From NCBI GenBank assembly GCA_958415245.1, contig CATYYP010000039.1, positions 1-10,706 of the forward strand: 10,706 bases of DNA, written 5' to 3'. Positions 1 to 6,205 of this stretch are shown one piece after another. The DNA is from Schaalia odontolytica (lineage in GTDB: Bacteria; Actinomycetota; Actinomycetes; Actinomycetales; Actinomycetaceae). Numbering within the stretch: the stretch's first letter is position 1; each line of letters opens with the position of its first letter. The notes beneath the pieces were generated by a model. It ran no database searches, was not told the origin of the DNA, and was given only the letters and a program-made list of their open reading frames with translations. The translations under genes and the position numbers were made by a program.

Positions 1-149
1 CCCCCTCGGTTAAAATAACCGGGGTGTGGGTGGGGGTGTTTTTTGCGCCCCTTTTGTGGGGGGGGGGGGTTACGGGGGGGGGGGGGTCCCCCGATTTGCC
101 CCCCCCCGCCCCACTTTTGTTTCAGATGTCCTGTTGCGGAAAATCTGAG
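1..149. other. Intergenic region with long G/C homopolymers and a small stem-loop
   Basis: No gene is supported here; the open frames crossing it are shadows of the minus-strand gene that ends at 150. It has a 12-G run (58-69), a 13-G run (74-86), a 9-C run (99-107) and several shorter G runs (21-36). Positions 3-24 can fold into a stem-loop: CGGTTA (7-12) pairs with TAACCG (16-21) over an AAA loop, continued by CCC/GGG with one bulged T. The 13-G run can pair with the 9-C run, and a T-rich stretch (114-121) follows on the plus strand. This could terminate a gene lying to the left, but homopolymers this long also arise from sequencing or assembly error near a contig end. I cannot pick out a definite terminator for the minus-strand gene. 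Confidence 0.5.
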
Positions 150-989
150 TCAGTCGTCCAGGTGGGCGACCGCGTAGTCGGCCTCTTCCTGAGTGAACTT
201 CTCGCCGTACTCGCTGACGAGCTGCTCGCGAATTGCCTCATCGGACATGTTGAGCGTCTTTTCGTATTCCTTGGCCTTGGCGAGGGCGTTCGCGTTCCAG
301 TCGGCCTGGATGTTGTCGATCGCGTACTGGGCTGCCTCGGGGGAGAATCCCTCAAACTCGCTGGTGAGCTGGTCGTAGATTCCCTGCTTCGACATGTGAA
401 GCGTCTTCGAGTAGTTCTCTGCAGACTTCAGTGCCTTGCGGTAGTCACGCGGAACGTCGTCCTTCTTGGGGTCGGTCGTCGATGGCGCTTCGGTCGTTGG
501 ATTGTCTGTCGGCTTGGCGTCGTCCGTGTCGTGGTGGACGAAAAGCGTGACCTTAGCGTCCTTGCTGAGAGTTGCTCCTGCCTCGGGGGTCTGAGAGGTG
601 ACGGTCCAGTTCGTCACGTCGAGTACCATCTTTTTGCCCGACTCGTCCTTGAAGGAGATGTCGACCTTGCCGAGTGCTTCGAGCGTCGCGCGGGCCTCGT
701 CGCCACGCATGCCGACGACGTTGGGCACGGTGATCTCCGCGCTTGATTCTGTTGTCGTGGATGCTGTCGATGGCTCGGCGTCCTTGGTGCTGTTCTTGCC
801 CTTGGGGTTCGTCAGGCTGCCGATGAGGACAAGGCCGACGAGGACCGCGATGGCGATGAACCACCATTTTTTGTAAAACGGCTTGGGCTGAGGGGGTGTC
901 GCCTGCTGGAAAGGCGAGTGAGGGGCACCCGGGGTGGTGCTTGGTGCATTGTTTCCGAGGCCGTACTGCGGTGTTGGGCTTGTCATCAT
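150..989 (-). CDS. Membrane-anchored PASTA plus double Ltp-repeat protein
   Basis: The 279-residue protein has a Pro/Thr-rich N-terminus (about 1-38), then KKWW and one hydrophobic segment (about 42-59), then a Ser/Thr-rich linker. A PASTA domain follows (about 86-152), starting VPNVVGMRGDEA with the later SQTPEAGATL motif. After an acidic Thr/Pro linker come two related Ltp-type repeats (about 184-228 and 236-279), each of the form Y-x-KTL-x-MS ... I-x-x-QL-x-SE ... A-x-YA. There is no lipobox and I see no cysteine, so it is probably held by the single membrane helix with the C-terminus outside. Ltp repeats (PF07553) are named after a superinfection-exclusion lipoprotein of a Streptococcus thermophilus phage, and PASTA domains usually bind peptidoglycan; a cell-surface role follows by inference. 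Two ATGs lie in tandem (989 and 986). AGGAG sits 2 nt before the first and 5 nt before the second, so 986 may be the true start. It stands alone and is divergent from the ECF transporter. Confidence 0.85.
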   Translation of the reverse strand: MMTSPTPQYGLGNNAPSTTPGAPHSPFQQATPPQPKPFYKKWWFIAIAVLVGLVLIGSLTNPKGKNSTKDAEPSTASTTTESSAEITVPNVVGMRGDEARATLEALGKVDISFKDESGKKMVLDVTNWTVTSQTPEAGATLSKDAKVTLFVHHDTDDAKPTDNPTTEAPSTTDPKKDDVPRDYRKALKSAENYSKTLHMSKQGIYDQLTSEFEGFSPEAAQYAIDNIQADWNANALAKAKEYEKTLNMSDEAIREQLVSEYGEKFTQEEADYAVAHLDD

Positions 990-1012
990 GACTCCTGTGT
1001 CGAGTGGACTTA

Positions 1013-1048
1013 GTGAGTAAACCTAGTGATGTAGGACATGTTTGTCAA
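1013..1048 (-). promoter_or_regulatory. Sigma70-type promoter for the Ltp/PASTA gene
   Basis: Reading the minus strand, a perfect TTGACA -35 box (1048-1043) is followed by a 17-nt spacer and TAGGTT as -10 box (1025-1020). Transcription would begin near 1013, giving a leader of about 24 nt with an AGGAG ribosome site next to the start codon. The spacer just after the -35 contains GACA-N4-TGTC, which could be part of an operator, but it is short. Confidence 0.75.
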
Positions 1049-1061
1049 CAACTAATTACTT

Positions 1062-1067
1062 TAAAAT
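1062..1067 (+). promoter_or_regulatory. Possible -10 box for the ECF transporter operon
   Basis: TAAAAT matches five of six bases of the -10 consensus. There is no convincing -35 at 16-18 nt: TTGTCA at 1042-1047 is only 14 nt upstream and overlaps the -35 box of the divergent gene. If used, it gives a leader of roughly 94 nt before the ATG at 1168. I see no recognisable riboswitch consensus in that leader. Confidence 0.25.
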
Positions 1068-1167
1068 CTTGGACTTGTCAGGCATCTCGTGGGCTACCTG
1101 CTGCATTGTGGAGGGTGATACCGGCCCGGCGGTCGCAGATGTGGGCGGGGCCTGGGAGACTAGGCAC

Positions 1168-3288
1168 ATGAGCTCATCCGCGCGCGATGCCCGCCGCCTC
1201 ACTCCCGTTGAGGTGGCGACCGCTGGCGCGCTCTCGGGCCTGGCCGTCACCTTCGGCCTCATCGCCGCGGTCACCCCCGTCTTCCAGCTCTTCTTCCAGG
1301 TCGCTACTGCCGTCCCCCTCGCCATGGTTTCGCTCAAGCTGCGACCCCGAGCCGCGGTCGCAGCCTTCGCCTCGACGATCCTCCTCGCCATCGCCGTCGG
1401 CGGCGTCGCCACCGCCGGCCGCTCCTTCCAGGCGGCCCTCGTCGGCCTCATCATCGGCTTCCTCCACAAGAAGCGCGCCTCCTGGCTGCCCGTCTGCGGC
1501 GTCGCCGCCGGCCTCGGCGTCATCTGGGGCATCGGCACCGGCCTCGCGTTCTGGGTGCTGTCCGACTTGCGCACCCTCGGCCTTGAGAGCATCCAAAAGA
1601 CCCTCAATGGCTTCCTCAAGCTGATTGGAAACATCCCCCACTCCGGCGGCTTCGTCGACGCAGGGCATCAGCTCGGCCAATGGTTTGTCGACTGGTGGTG
1701 GATCTGGATCCCCGTTACCCGCTTTATAGGCGTGGCCTTCCTGGTCCTCGCCGCACGGTGGCTCCTCGGCGCCATCCTCAGCCGCATCTCCCTCGACGCG
1801 GGCTGGGACCCGCTCCTGGCCGCGACCGCCCGCTCGGCGGACCTGCGTGAAGGAGCCGAGGCCTCGTCCCCCCTGCCTCTCACCCTCACCGACGTCGATT
1901 TCACCTACCCGGGCGCCGACCACCCCGCCCTGAGCGGTGTCACCCTGAGCTTCGAGCAGCCTGAATTCACGGTCATCGTTGGGCATAACGGCTCGGGCAA
2001 GTCCACCCTGGCCCTCCTCCTCGCGGGTGCAGAACCCGGCTTGGGAACGCGCCAGGGTAGCGGCGTCCTCGGGGCTGTTGGCGGGACCGCGCTCGTGGGA
2101 CAGCGCTCCGAACTCCTTGTTCTCGGACAGAGTGTCGCCGAAGATGTCACCTGGGGCATGAGTGCGGAACATATCGCCGGCCTCGACCTCGATGAGCTGC
2201 TCGAGCGCGTCGGCCTCGCGGGCCTCGCCGATGCCGACCCGCGCTCGCTCTCCGGCGGGCAGCTTCAGCGCCTCGCGCTCGCGGGCGCCCTCGCGCGCTC
2301 TCCGCGCCTGCTCATCTCCGACGAATCCACTGCCATGATCGACCGCGCGGGCCGCGCCGAGATGCTCGACCTCCTCGCATCCCTGCCTGCGCGTGGCATC
2401 GCGGTCGTCCACATCACCCACGACCCCGCCGAAAGCGCGCGCGCCGACCGCGTCGTCACGATTCGTAGCGGGCGCATCGTCTCCGACCGACGCGCGGGGG
2501 AGGACGCTCCCCTCATCGACGAGGCCGGGGATCCTTCCGCTTCCCCCGCCCCCGGTGCGCCGACTGTGTCTTCTGTGGCGGGCACACCCGCCCTCATCAA
2601 CGCCGACCACCTGTGGGCCGACCGCGTCGCCCACACCTACGACCTCGGTACCCCCTGGGAGAAGCCGGTCCTGCGCGACGTCAGCCTCATCCTCGACCCC
2701 GGCCAGGCCATGCTCATCACCGGGGACAACGGGTCGGGTAAGACGACGCTGTCGCGCGTCCTCACCGGCCTGCTCGTGCCCACCTGGGGGCGTGTCACCC
2801 TCGGTGGGCGCCCCATGGAACGCTGCGTCGGCGATGTCGCTCTTTCCATGCAATTCGCGCGCCTCCAGCTCCAGCGCCCCTCCGTGCGCTCCGATATCCT
2901 CGCCGCCGCAGGCTACGGTCCGCGCGTCGGCACCGGCTCCGCCCACCGCAAGGGTGCGATCAGCCGCGAGGCGGGCGACCGCATCGTCGCCGAGGCCATG
3001 GAACTCGTCGGCCTCGACCCCGCCCTCGCGTCGCGCGGCATCGACGACCTCTCCGGAGGGCAGATGCGCCGCGTCGCCCTCGCCGGCCTGCTCGCCTCGC
3101 ACCCGAGCGTTCTCATCCTCGACGAGCCCATGGCGGGCCTCGACGCCGCCTCGCGCGACCTGCTCATCTCCGTCCTGGACGAGCGTCGCCGCGCAGGTCT
3201 ATCCATCCTCGTCATCTCCCACGACCTCGAAGGCATGGACTCCCTGTGCGGCACCCACGGCCACCTCGCTGAGGGGGTGCTCTCATGA
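1168..3288 (+). CDS. ECF-type transporter: S-like membrane domain fused to two ABC ATPase domains
   Basis: From ATG 1168 the product has 706 residues. Upstream in-frame codons to 1042 are open, but GGGAG and AGG lie just before 1168 and homology begins there. Residues about 15-205 form five or six hydrophobic helices, like an ECF substrate-binding or DUF2232-type domain. NBD1 has Walker A GHNGSGKS (272-279), signature LSGGQ (361-365), Walker B ending D385-E386 and switch His418. NBD2 has GDNGSGKT (519-526), LSGGQ (628-632), D652-E653 and His685. A linker rich in Ala/Pro/Ser separates them (about 450-490). NBD1 has SDEST where most members have LDEPT; NBD2 has the standard LDEPMAGLD. This matches the arrangement I recall for M. 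tuberculosis Rv2326c, a protein of about 700 residues next to a CbiQ-like gene. ATP hydrolysis would power uptake of a vitamin, metal or similar small molecule; the substrate cannot be read from sequence. It is coupled to the T component by a 4-nt overlap. Confidence 0.9.
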   Translation: MSSSARDARRLTPVEVATAGALSGLAVTFGLIAAVTPVFQLFFQVATAVPLAMVSLKLRPRAAVAAFASTILLAIAVGGVATAGRSFQAALVGLIIGFLHKKRASWLPVCGVAAGLGVIWGIGTGLAFWVLSDLRTLGLESIQKTLNGFLKLIGNIPHSGGFVDAGHQLGQWFVDWWWIWIPVTRFIGVAFLVLAARWLLGAILSRISLDAGWDPLLAATARSADLREGAEASSPLPLTLTDVDFTYPGADHPALSGVTLSFEQPEFTVIVGHNGSGKSTLALLLAGAEPGLGTRQGSGVLGAVGGTALVGQRSELLVLGQSVAEDVTWGMSAEHIAGLDLDELLERVGLAGLADADPRSLSGGQLQRLALAGALARSPRLLISDESTAMIDRAGRAEMLDLLASLPARGIAVVHITHDPAESARADRVVTIRSGRIVSDRRAGEDAPLIDEAGDPSASPAPGAPTVSSVAGTPALINADHLWADRVAHTYDLGTPWEKPVLRDVSLILDPGQAMLITGDNGSGKTTLSRVLTGLLVPTWGRVTLGGRPMERCVGDVALSMQFARLQLQRPSVRSDILAAAGYGPRVGTGSAHRKGAISREAGDRIVAEAMELVGLDPALASRGIDDLSGGQMRRVALAGLLASHPSVLILDEPMAGLDAASRDLLISVLDERRRAGLSILVISHDLEGMDSLCGTHGHLAEGVLS

Positions 3289-4160
3289 TCGAACCCCACT
3301 CCGCCTGCGGGGCGACCGGTCCCGGCGGCGGCGCCAGCGAGGGTCGCTTCTCGAGGACCCCTCCCGGCCTCGGCGAAGGGGCCCCGCGCCCGAAGCCGCG
3401 GCGAAGCGCGGGCTTCACCCTGCCTCGACCCCTGCCCTGGGCGACGCCGCTATCGCGCGCCTGGCCCGGCACCCTCATCGCCTGCTGGACCGTGCTCACC
3501 ACGTGCGTGATCCTCTCGCCGCGCTGGTCGACGCTCGCGATCGTCGGTGGCCTCATCGCCGTCGCGTCTCTGATTATCCGGCTGCCGCTGAGCGTCGCGC
3601 CGCGCCCGCCCCTGTGGATGATCTCCGGTTTCATTGGCGGCTGCATCGGCGCCTGGCTGGGCGATGGGCTCGAGCTGTTCCTGAGAGTCTCCACCCTGGC
3701 GCTCGTCGTCCTGTGGGGATCGGGCCTCATCGCGTGGGTGACGCCGACCGCGGCGCTCGCGGCTGCGCTGCGTTTCTTCCTCACCCCGCTGCGGCTCCTG
3801 GGAGTGCCAGTCGATCAGTGGTCGCTCGTCATGGCCTCCGCCCTGCGAGGTCTGCCGATGCTGCGCGACCAGGCGCAGGCGGTGCTCGATACCGCCAAGC
3901 TGCGCCTCGGCCAGGATGTGGCCACCCTGTCGCTGCGCGGCTACGTGCGCCTGAGTGTCGACGTCATCACCGCGATCCTGTCCGCCACGTCGCGCGGCGC
4001 CGCCGAAACCGGGCGGGCCATGTCCATGCGGGGTGCCATCGAGGCGCATGACGGTGTGGTCCGTGGCGCGCGCGTGCGGCTCGGCTGGGTGGATGTCGCT
4101 GTCATAGCTGCGAGCCTGTTGGGGGTTGCTGGCATCGTTGCGTGCCGGTTGATGCTGTAG
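3285..4160 (+). CDS. ECF transporter T component (CbiQ/EcfT family)
   Basis: A 291-residue membrane protein that would link the ATPase domains of the preceding gene to the substrate-binding membrane domain. The ATG overlaps the upstream stop (ATGA) with GAGGGGG 7 nt before it, so the start is well supported and translation is probably coupled. Residues 1-50 are a Gly/Pro/Arg-rich extension not usual for the family. Hydrophobic helices lie at about 62-78, 82-99, 108-124, 132-152 and 270-288. The long cytoplasmic coupling helices are recognisable: ALRGLPMLRDQAQAVLDT (186-203) and SRGAAETGRAMSMRG (236-250), the latter holding the family's Arg-Gly coupling motif. I see no clear hairpin terminator after the stop; a tRNA unit with its own promoter follows. 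Confidence 0.88.
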   Translation: MIEPHSACGATGPGGGASEGRFSRTPPGLGEGAPRPKPRRSAGFTLPRPLPWATPLSRAWPGTLIACWTVLTTCVILSPRWSTLAIVGGLIAVASLIIRLPLSVAPRPPLWMISGFIGGCIGAWLGDGLELFLRVSTLALVVLWGSGLIAWVTPTAALAAALRFFLTPLRLLGVPVDQWSLVMASALRGLPMLRDQAQAVLDTAKLRLGQDVATLSLRGYVRLSVDVITAILSATSRGAAETGRAMSMRGAIEAHDGVVRGARVRLGWVDVAVIAASLLGVAGIVACRLML

Positions 4161-4243
4161 CTTGTCGCTGCTGTTTTCGTTGTGATTGCAGTGTTTTGTG
4201 GGCGGTGCGCGCATGTCTGTGCCCTGGGTCATACGATGCTGAT

Positions 4244-4273
4244 TTGACGTGGAGGGCGTGATACCCCTATTCT
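4244..4273 (+). promoter_or_regulatory. Promoter of tRNA-Leu
   Basis: TTGACG (4244-4249) as -35, an 18-nt spacer, and TATTCT (4268-4273) as -10. The predicted transcription start, near 4280, is about 4 nt before the mature tRNA 5' end, so the precursor would carry almost no leader. Confidence 0.7.
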
Positions 4274-4283
4274 TTCTGGGTAC

Positions 4284-4367
4284 GCGCGAGTGGCGGAATA
4301 GGCAGACGCGCACGGTTCAGGTCCGTGTTCCAGTGATGGAGTGGGGGTTCAACTCCCCCCTCGCGCA
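4284..4367 (+). tRNA. tRNA-Leu (anticodon CAG)
   Basis: The gene folds as a class II tRNA. The acceptor stem is GCGCGAG (4284-4290) with CTCGCGC (4360-4366), discriminator A4367. The anticodon stem CACGG/CCGTG (4311-4315, 4323-4327) holds the loop TTCAGGT with anticodon CAG at 4318-4320, reading the leucine codon CUG. The variable arm is 15 nt (4328-4342), as expected for leucine tRNAs. The T stem is GGGGG/CCCCC around TTCAACT (4348-4354). The 3' CCA is not encoded (the genome reads CGA), so it must be added after transcription. CUG is a major leucine codon in high-GC genomes. Confidence 0.96.
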
Positions 4368-4372
4368 CGATG

Positions 4373-4410
4373 AAACCGCAGATCCTTTCGGGATCTGCGG
4401 TTTTTGTTTT
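4373..4410 (+). terminator. Rho-independent terminator of tRNA-Leu
   Basis: A perfect 13-bp stem, AAACCGCAGATCC (4373-4385) with GGATCTGCGGTTT (4391-4403), closes over a TTTCG loop, and the T tract runs on to 4410. It starts 6 nt after the tRNA discriminator base. Confidence 0.93.
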
Positions 4411-4476
4411 CCCTGCTTGCGGCGGCGGTGTCGCGCTCCTGTTTTCTCGTGTTGCTTGTGGTCCCACGGGTATTCC

Positions 4477-4609
4477 GGGCGCCGGAGGGACCGGCCGCCC
4501 GCGAGGCTAGGCGACCTCACTTCGTTCGCCGCCGCACCTCGAAGCCCGGCCAGGCCCTGCCGCCGCCCATGGGCACCGCGGCCTGGCCCTCCGGCGTCCT
4601 CCGGCGCCC
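4477..4609. repeat. GC-rich nested foldback element
   Basis: An outer 12-bp perfect arm, GGGCGCCGGAGG (4477-4488), is complementary to CCTCCGGCGCCC (4598-4609). A second copy of the right arm, CCCTCCGGCG (4587-4596), can pair instead with 4480-4489, so two right arms compete for one left arm. Inside lie GGCCAGGCC (4548-4556) with GGCCTGGCC (4580-4588), the 10-bp palindrome GCCCATGGGC (4565-4574), and a small GGCGA/TCGCC hairpin (4510-4514, 4526-4530). It could be a dispersed intergenic repeat of the REP or palindromic type, but only a genome search for other copies can show that. No T tract follows, so it is not a standard terminator. Confidence 0.6.
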
Positions 4610-4739
4610 CACACATCGGTGGCGGTGGGGGTTTTGCGCCATGCGAAGCCCTCTAACGGCGTGTCGCCGGCGTGTCGGAGCTTTGGATGGCGTCATTCCC
4701 CCGTTTGGTGGCTGCGGGGCTGTGACTAGAGGGGTGTGG

Positions 4740-4816
4740 CCGCCAAACTGCAGACCCATTGGGTGAAAAACGCTGGAAACAGGCTGTTTTGGCTGAATGG
4801 GTCTGCACTTTGGCGG
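4740..4816. repeat. 21-bp inverted repeat with 35-nt spacer
   Basis: The left arm (4740-4760) begins CCGCCAAACTGCAGACCC; the right arm (4796-4816) is its reverse complement except for one base (C4748 opposite C4808). The spacer (4761-4795) contains AAAAC and GTTTT segments that could extend the fold. No open frame lies inside and no T tract follows. The form suits a miniature mobile element, a dispersed palindromic repeat or a large regulatory hairpin. I did not notice another copy in this window. Confidence 0.75.
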
Positions 4817-4948
4817 AATTGGTGGGTGTGAAGGCATTGATTGTGCTATCCGGCGCTGCAGGTGACGCGGATACGAGTGGGATCTGCTAGCTGGGTCAAC
4901 TTGTCTGGTAGCATCGCCCGCCTATCTCGCATCCCACACGTCACATAG

Positions 4949-4984
4949 TTGAAGATTCAATCTAACCCCCGTACGCTAACGCCA
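4949..4984 (+). promoter_or_regulatory. Promoter for a leaderless LLM oxidoreductase transcript
   Basis: TTGAAG (4949-4954) as -35, an exact 17-nt spacer, and TACGCT (4972-4977), which keeps the important TAnnnT pattern. Counting from the -10, transcription would start at A4984, the first base of the ATG. No Shine-Dalgarno sequence precedes the start, which fits a leaderless message, a common arrangement in Actinomycetota. Confidence 0.6.
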
Positions 4985-6063
4985 TGAAATACTTCGGATT
5001 CCTGAGCTTCGGCCACTACTCGAACGGCGGCCGCCACGGCATCACCGCCGCCGAGTCCCTTCACCAGGCGATCGACCTGTCCGTCGCCGCCGACGAGCTC
5101 GGCGTCAACGGCGCCTTCTTCCGCGTCCACCACTTCGCCCCGCAGGCGGCCGCGCCCATGCCGCTCCTCTCCGCCATTGCCTCGCGCACGAAGGCCATCA
5201 AGGTCGGAACCGGCGTCATCGACATGCGCTACGAGAACCCCCTCTACCTCGCAGAGGAGGCCGCCGCCCTGGACCTGATCGCGGACGGCCGCACCGCCCT
5301 CGGCGTCTCCCGCGGCGCCCCCGAAATCGCCAACAAGGGATGGGAATCCTTCGGCTACCGCTCCGAAGAACGAAACGGCGCCGACCTCGCCCGCGCCCAC
5401 TACGGGCGATTCCTCGACGCCATCGACGGAAAGCCCATGGCCGAGGCCGCACCCCTGCACGAGCAGTACCCGACCCAGATGAACCCGGGTACGCCCCTGC
5501 CGGTCCTCCCGCACTCGCCCGGCCTGCGATCCCGGATTTGGTATGGTGCGGGATCCAACGCCTCGGCGATCCAGGCGGCCCGCGACGGCGTCAACCTCAT
5601 GAGCTCGACCCTGGTCTTCGAGCATGGTGACAAGCCTTTCGGTGACATCCAGGCCGAGCAGCTGCGCGCCTACCGCCAGGCGTGGGCCGAGGCCGGGCAC
5701 AACTGGACGCCGCGTATGTCCGTGTCCCGCTCGATCTTTCCGCTCCTGTCCGAGCGCGACCGCGGCCTCTATGGCCTGAGCGCCTCGGGAGATCAGGTGG
5801 GCCACCTCGACTCGGGCATCGCGACTTTCGGACGCACGTACGCGGCCGACCCCTCGACGCTCATCAAGCAGCTGAGCCAGGACTGCGCCCTCGCGGAGGC
5901 TGACACCCTCCTCCTGACGATCCCCAACCAGCTCGGATTCGAGGAAAACTGGTCGATTATCCGCAACTTCGCGGAGTACGTGGCCCCCGCGCTTGGGTGG
6001 GAGCCGGCGCGTCCGGGCGCCCTCCCGACGGGTTACGACATCGACGAGGCCGGGGCCGAGTAG
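4984..6063 (+). CDS. LLM class flavin-dependent oxidoreductase
   Basis: The 359-residue protein has the usual length of a luciferase-like monooxygenase domain (TIM-barrel, reduced-flavin dependent). Features seen: N-terminal strand KYFGFLSFGHY; the stretch AADELGVNGAFFRVHHFAP, where this family usually has its early flavin-pocket residues; the ASRTKAIKVGTGV strand and NPLYLAEEAAALDLIADGR, both strongly typical of the family; and LGVSRGAP close after. The later YGAGSNASAIQAARDGVNLM matches the substrate-loop half of the barrel. It would use FMNH2 or a similar reduced flavin and oxygen to oxidise an unknown small molecule; no reductase partner is adjacent. It is cytoplasmic, with no signal peptide. 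It is a single-gene unit with its own promoter upstream and terminator at 6100. Family assignment is firm; substrate is unknown. Confidence 0.92.
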   Translation: MKYFGFLSFGHYSNGGRHGITAAESLHQAIDLSVAADELGVNGAFFRVHHFAPQAAAPMPLLSAIASRTKAIKVGTGVIDMRYENPLYLAEEAAALDLIADGRTALGVSRGAPEIANKGWESFGYRSEERNGADLARAHYGRFLDAIDGKPMAEAAPLHEQYPTQMNPGTPLPVLPHSPGLRSRIWYGAGSNASAIQAARDGVNLMSSTLVFEHGDKPFGDIQAEQLRAYRQAWAEAGHNWTPRMSVSRSIFPLLSERDRGLYGLSASGDQVGHLDSGIATFGRTYAADPSTLIKQLSQDCALAEADTLLLTIPNQLGFEENWSIIRNFAEYVAPALGWEPARPGALPTGYDIDEAGAE

Positions 6064-6099
6064 GGGGTCACGCGAGGACCGACTGAACGCGTGAGCGTC

Positions 6100-6145
6100 A
6101 AGCCGGGGTGGGGCATTGGGAAGCCCCACCCCGGCTTCCCTTTTT
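6100..6145 (+). terminator. Rho-independent terminator after LLM oxidoreductase
   Basis: A perfect 15-bp stem, AAGCCGGGGTGGGGC (6100-6114) with GCCCCACCCCGGCTT (6123-6137), closes over an 8-nt loop and is followed by CCC and five T (6141-6145). It separates the oxidoreductase from the downstream operon. Confidence 0.93.
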
Positions 6146-6205
6146 GTGTGTGCTGGCATACACTGGTCGGACACTATCCAAGCAAGACAATGAGGTCTTC
6201 ACATA

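Larger units (their letters stand above)
4411..4983. other. Gene-free stretch holding two foldback elements and a promoter
   Basis: About 570 nt lie between the tRNA terminator and the LLM oxidoreductase. The open frames here are short, lack good ribosome sites and have Arg/Pro/Gly-rich shadow-like translations, so I call no gene. The identifiable contents are a GC-rich foldback (4477-4609), a 21-bp inverted repeat (4740-4760 with 4796-4816) and the LLM promoter (4949-4977). A weaker inverted repeat, CGAGTGGGAT (4874-4883) with ATCCCACACG (4931-4940), has one mismatch and a 47-nt spacer, and encloses sequence upstream of that promoter. Confidence 0.6.

Noticed and set aside
1074..1167. Possible riboswitch in the ECF operon leader
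   Set aside because: ECF genes often have riboswitches, but I found no cobalamin, thiamine or other consensus element, and even the promoter is uncertain.
1174..3102. Long minus-strand open frame (642 codons) opposite the ECF ATPase gene
   Set aside because: It is a shadow in high-GC DNA: composition is Gly/Asp/Glu/Arg-rich without domains, and the plus strand encodes a clear ABC protein.
2393..4051. 552-codon plus-strand frame spanning the ECF gene junction
   Set aside because: Ser/Pro/Arg-rich out-of-frame shadow; the two real genes overlap by ATGA in other frames.
4284..4367. tRNA-Leu as an integration (att) site
   Set aside because: No duplicated tRNA 3' end and no integrase occur in the window.
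4404..4766. Open frame after the tRNA terminator
   Set aside because: It starts inside the terminator T tract, has no ribosome site, and its translation is Arg/Pro-rich over foldback DNA.
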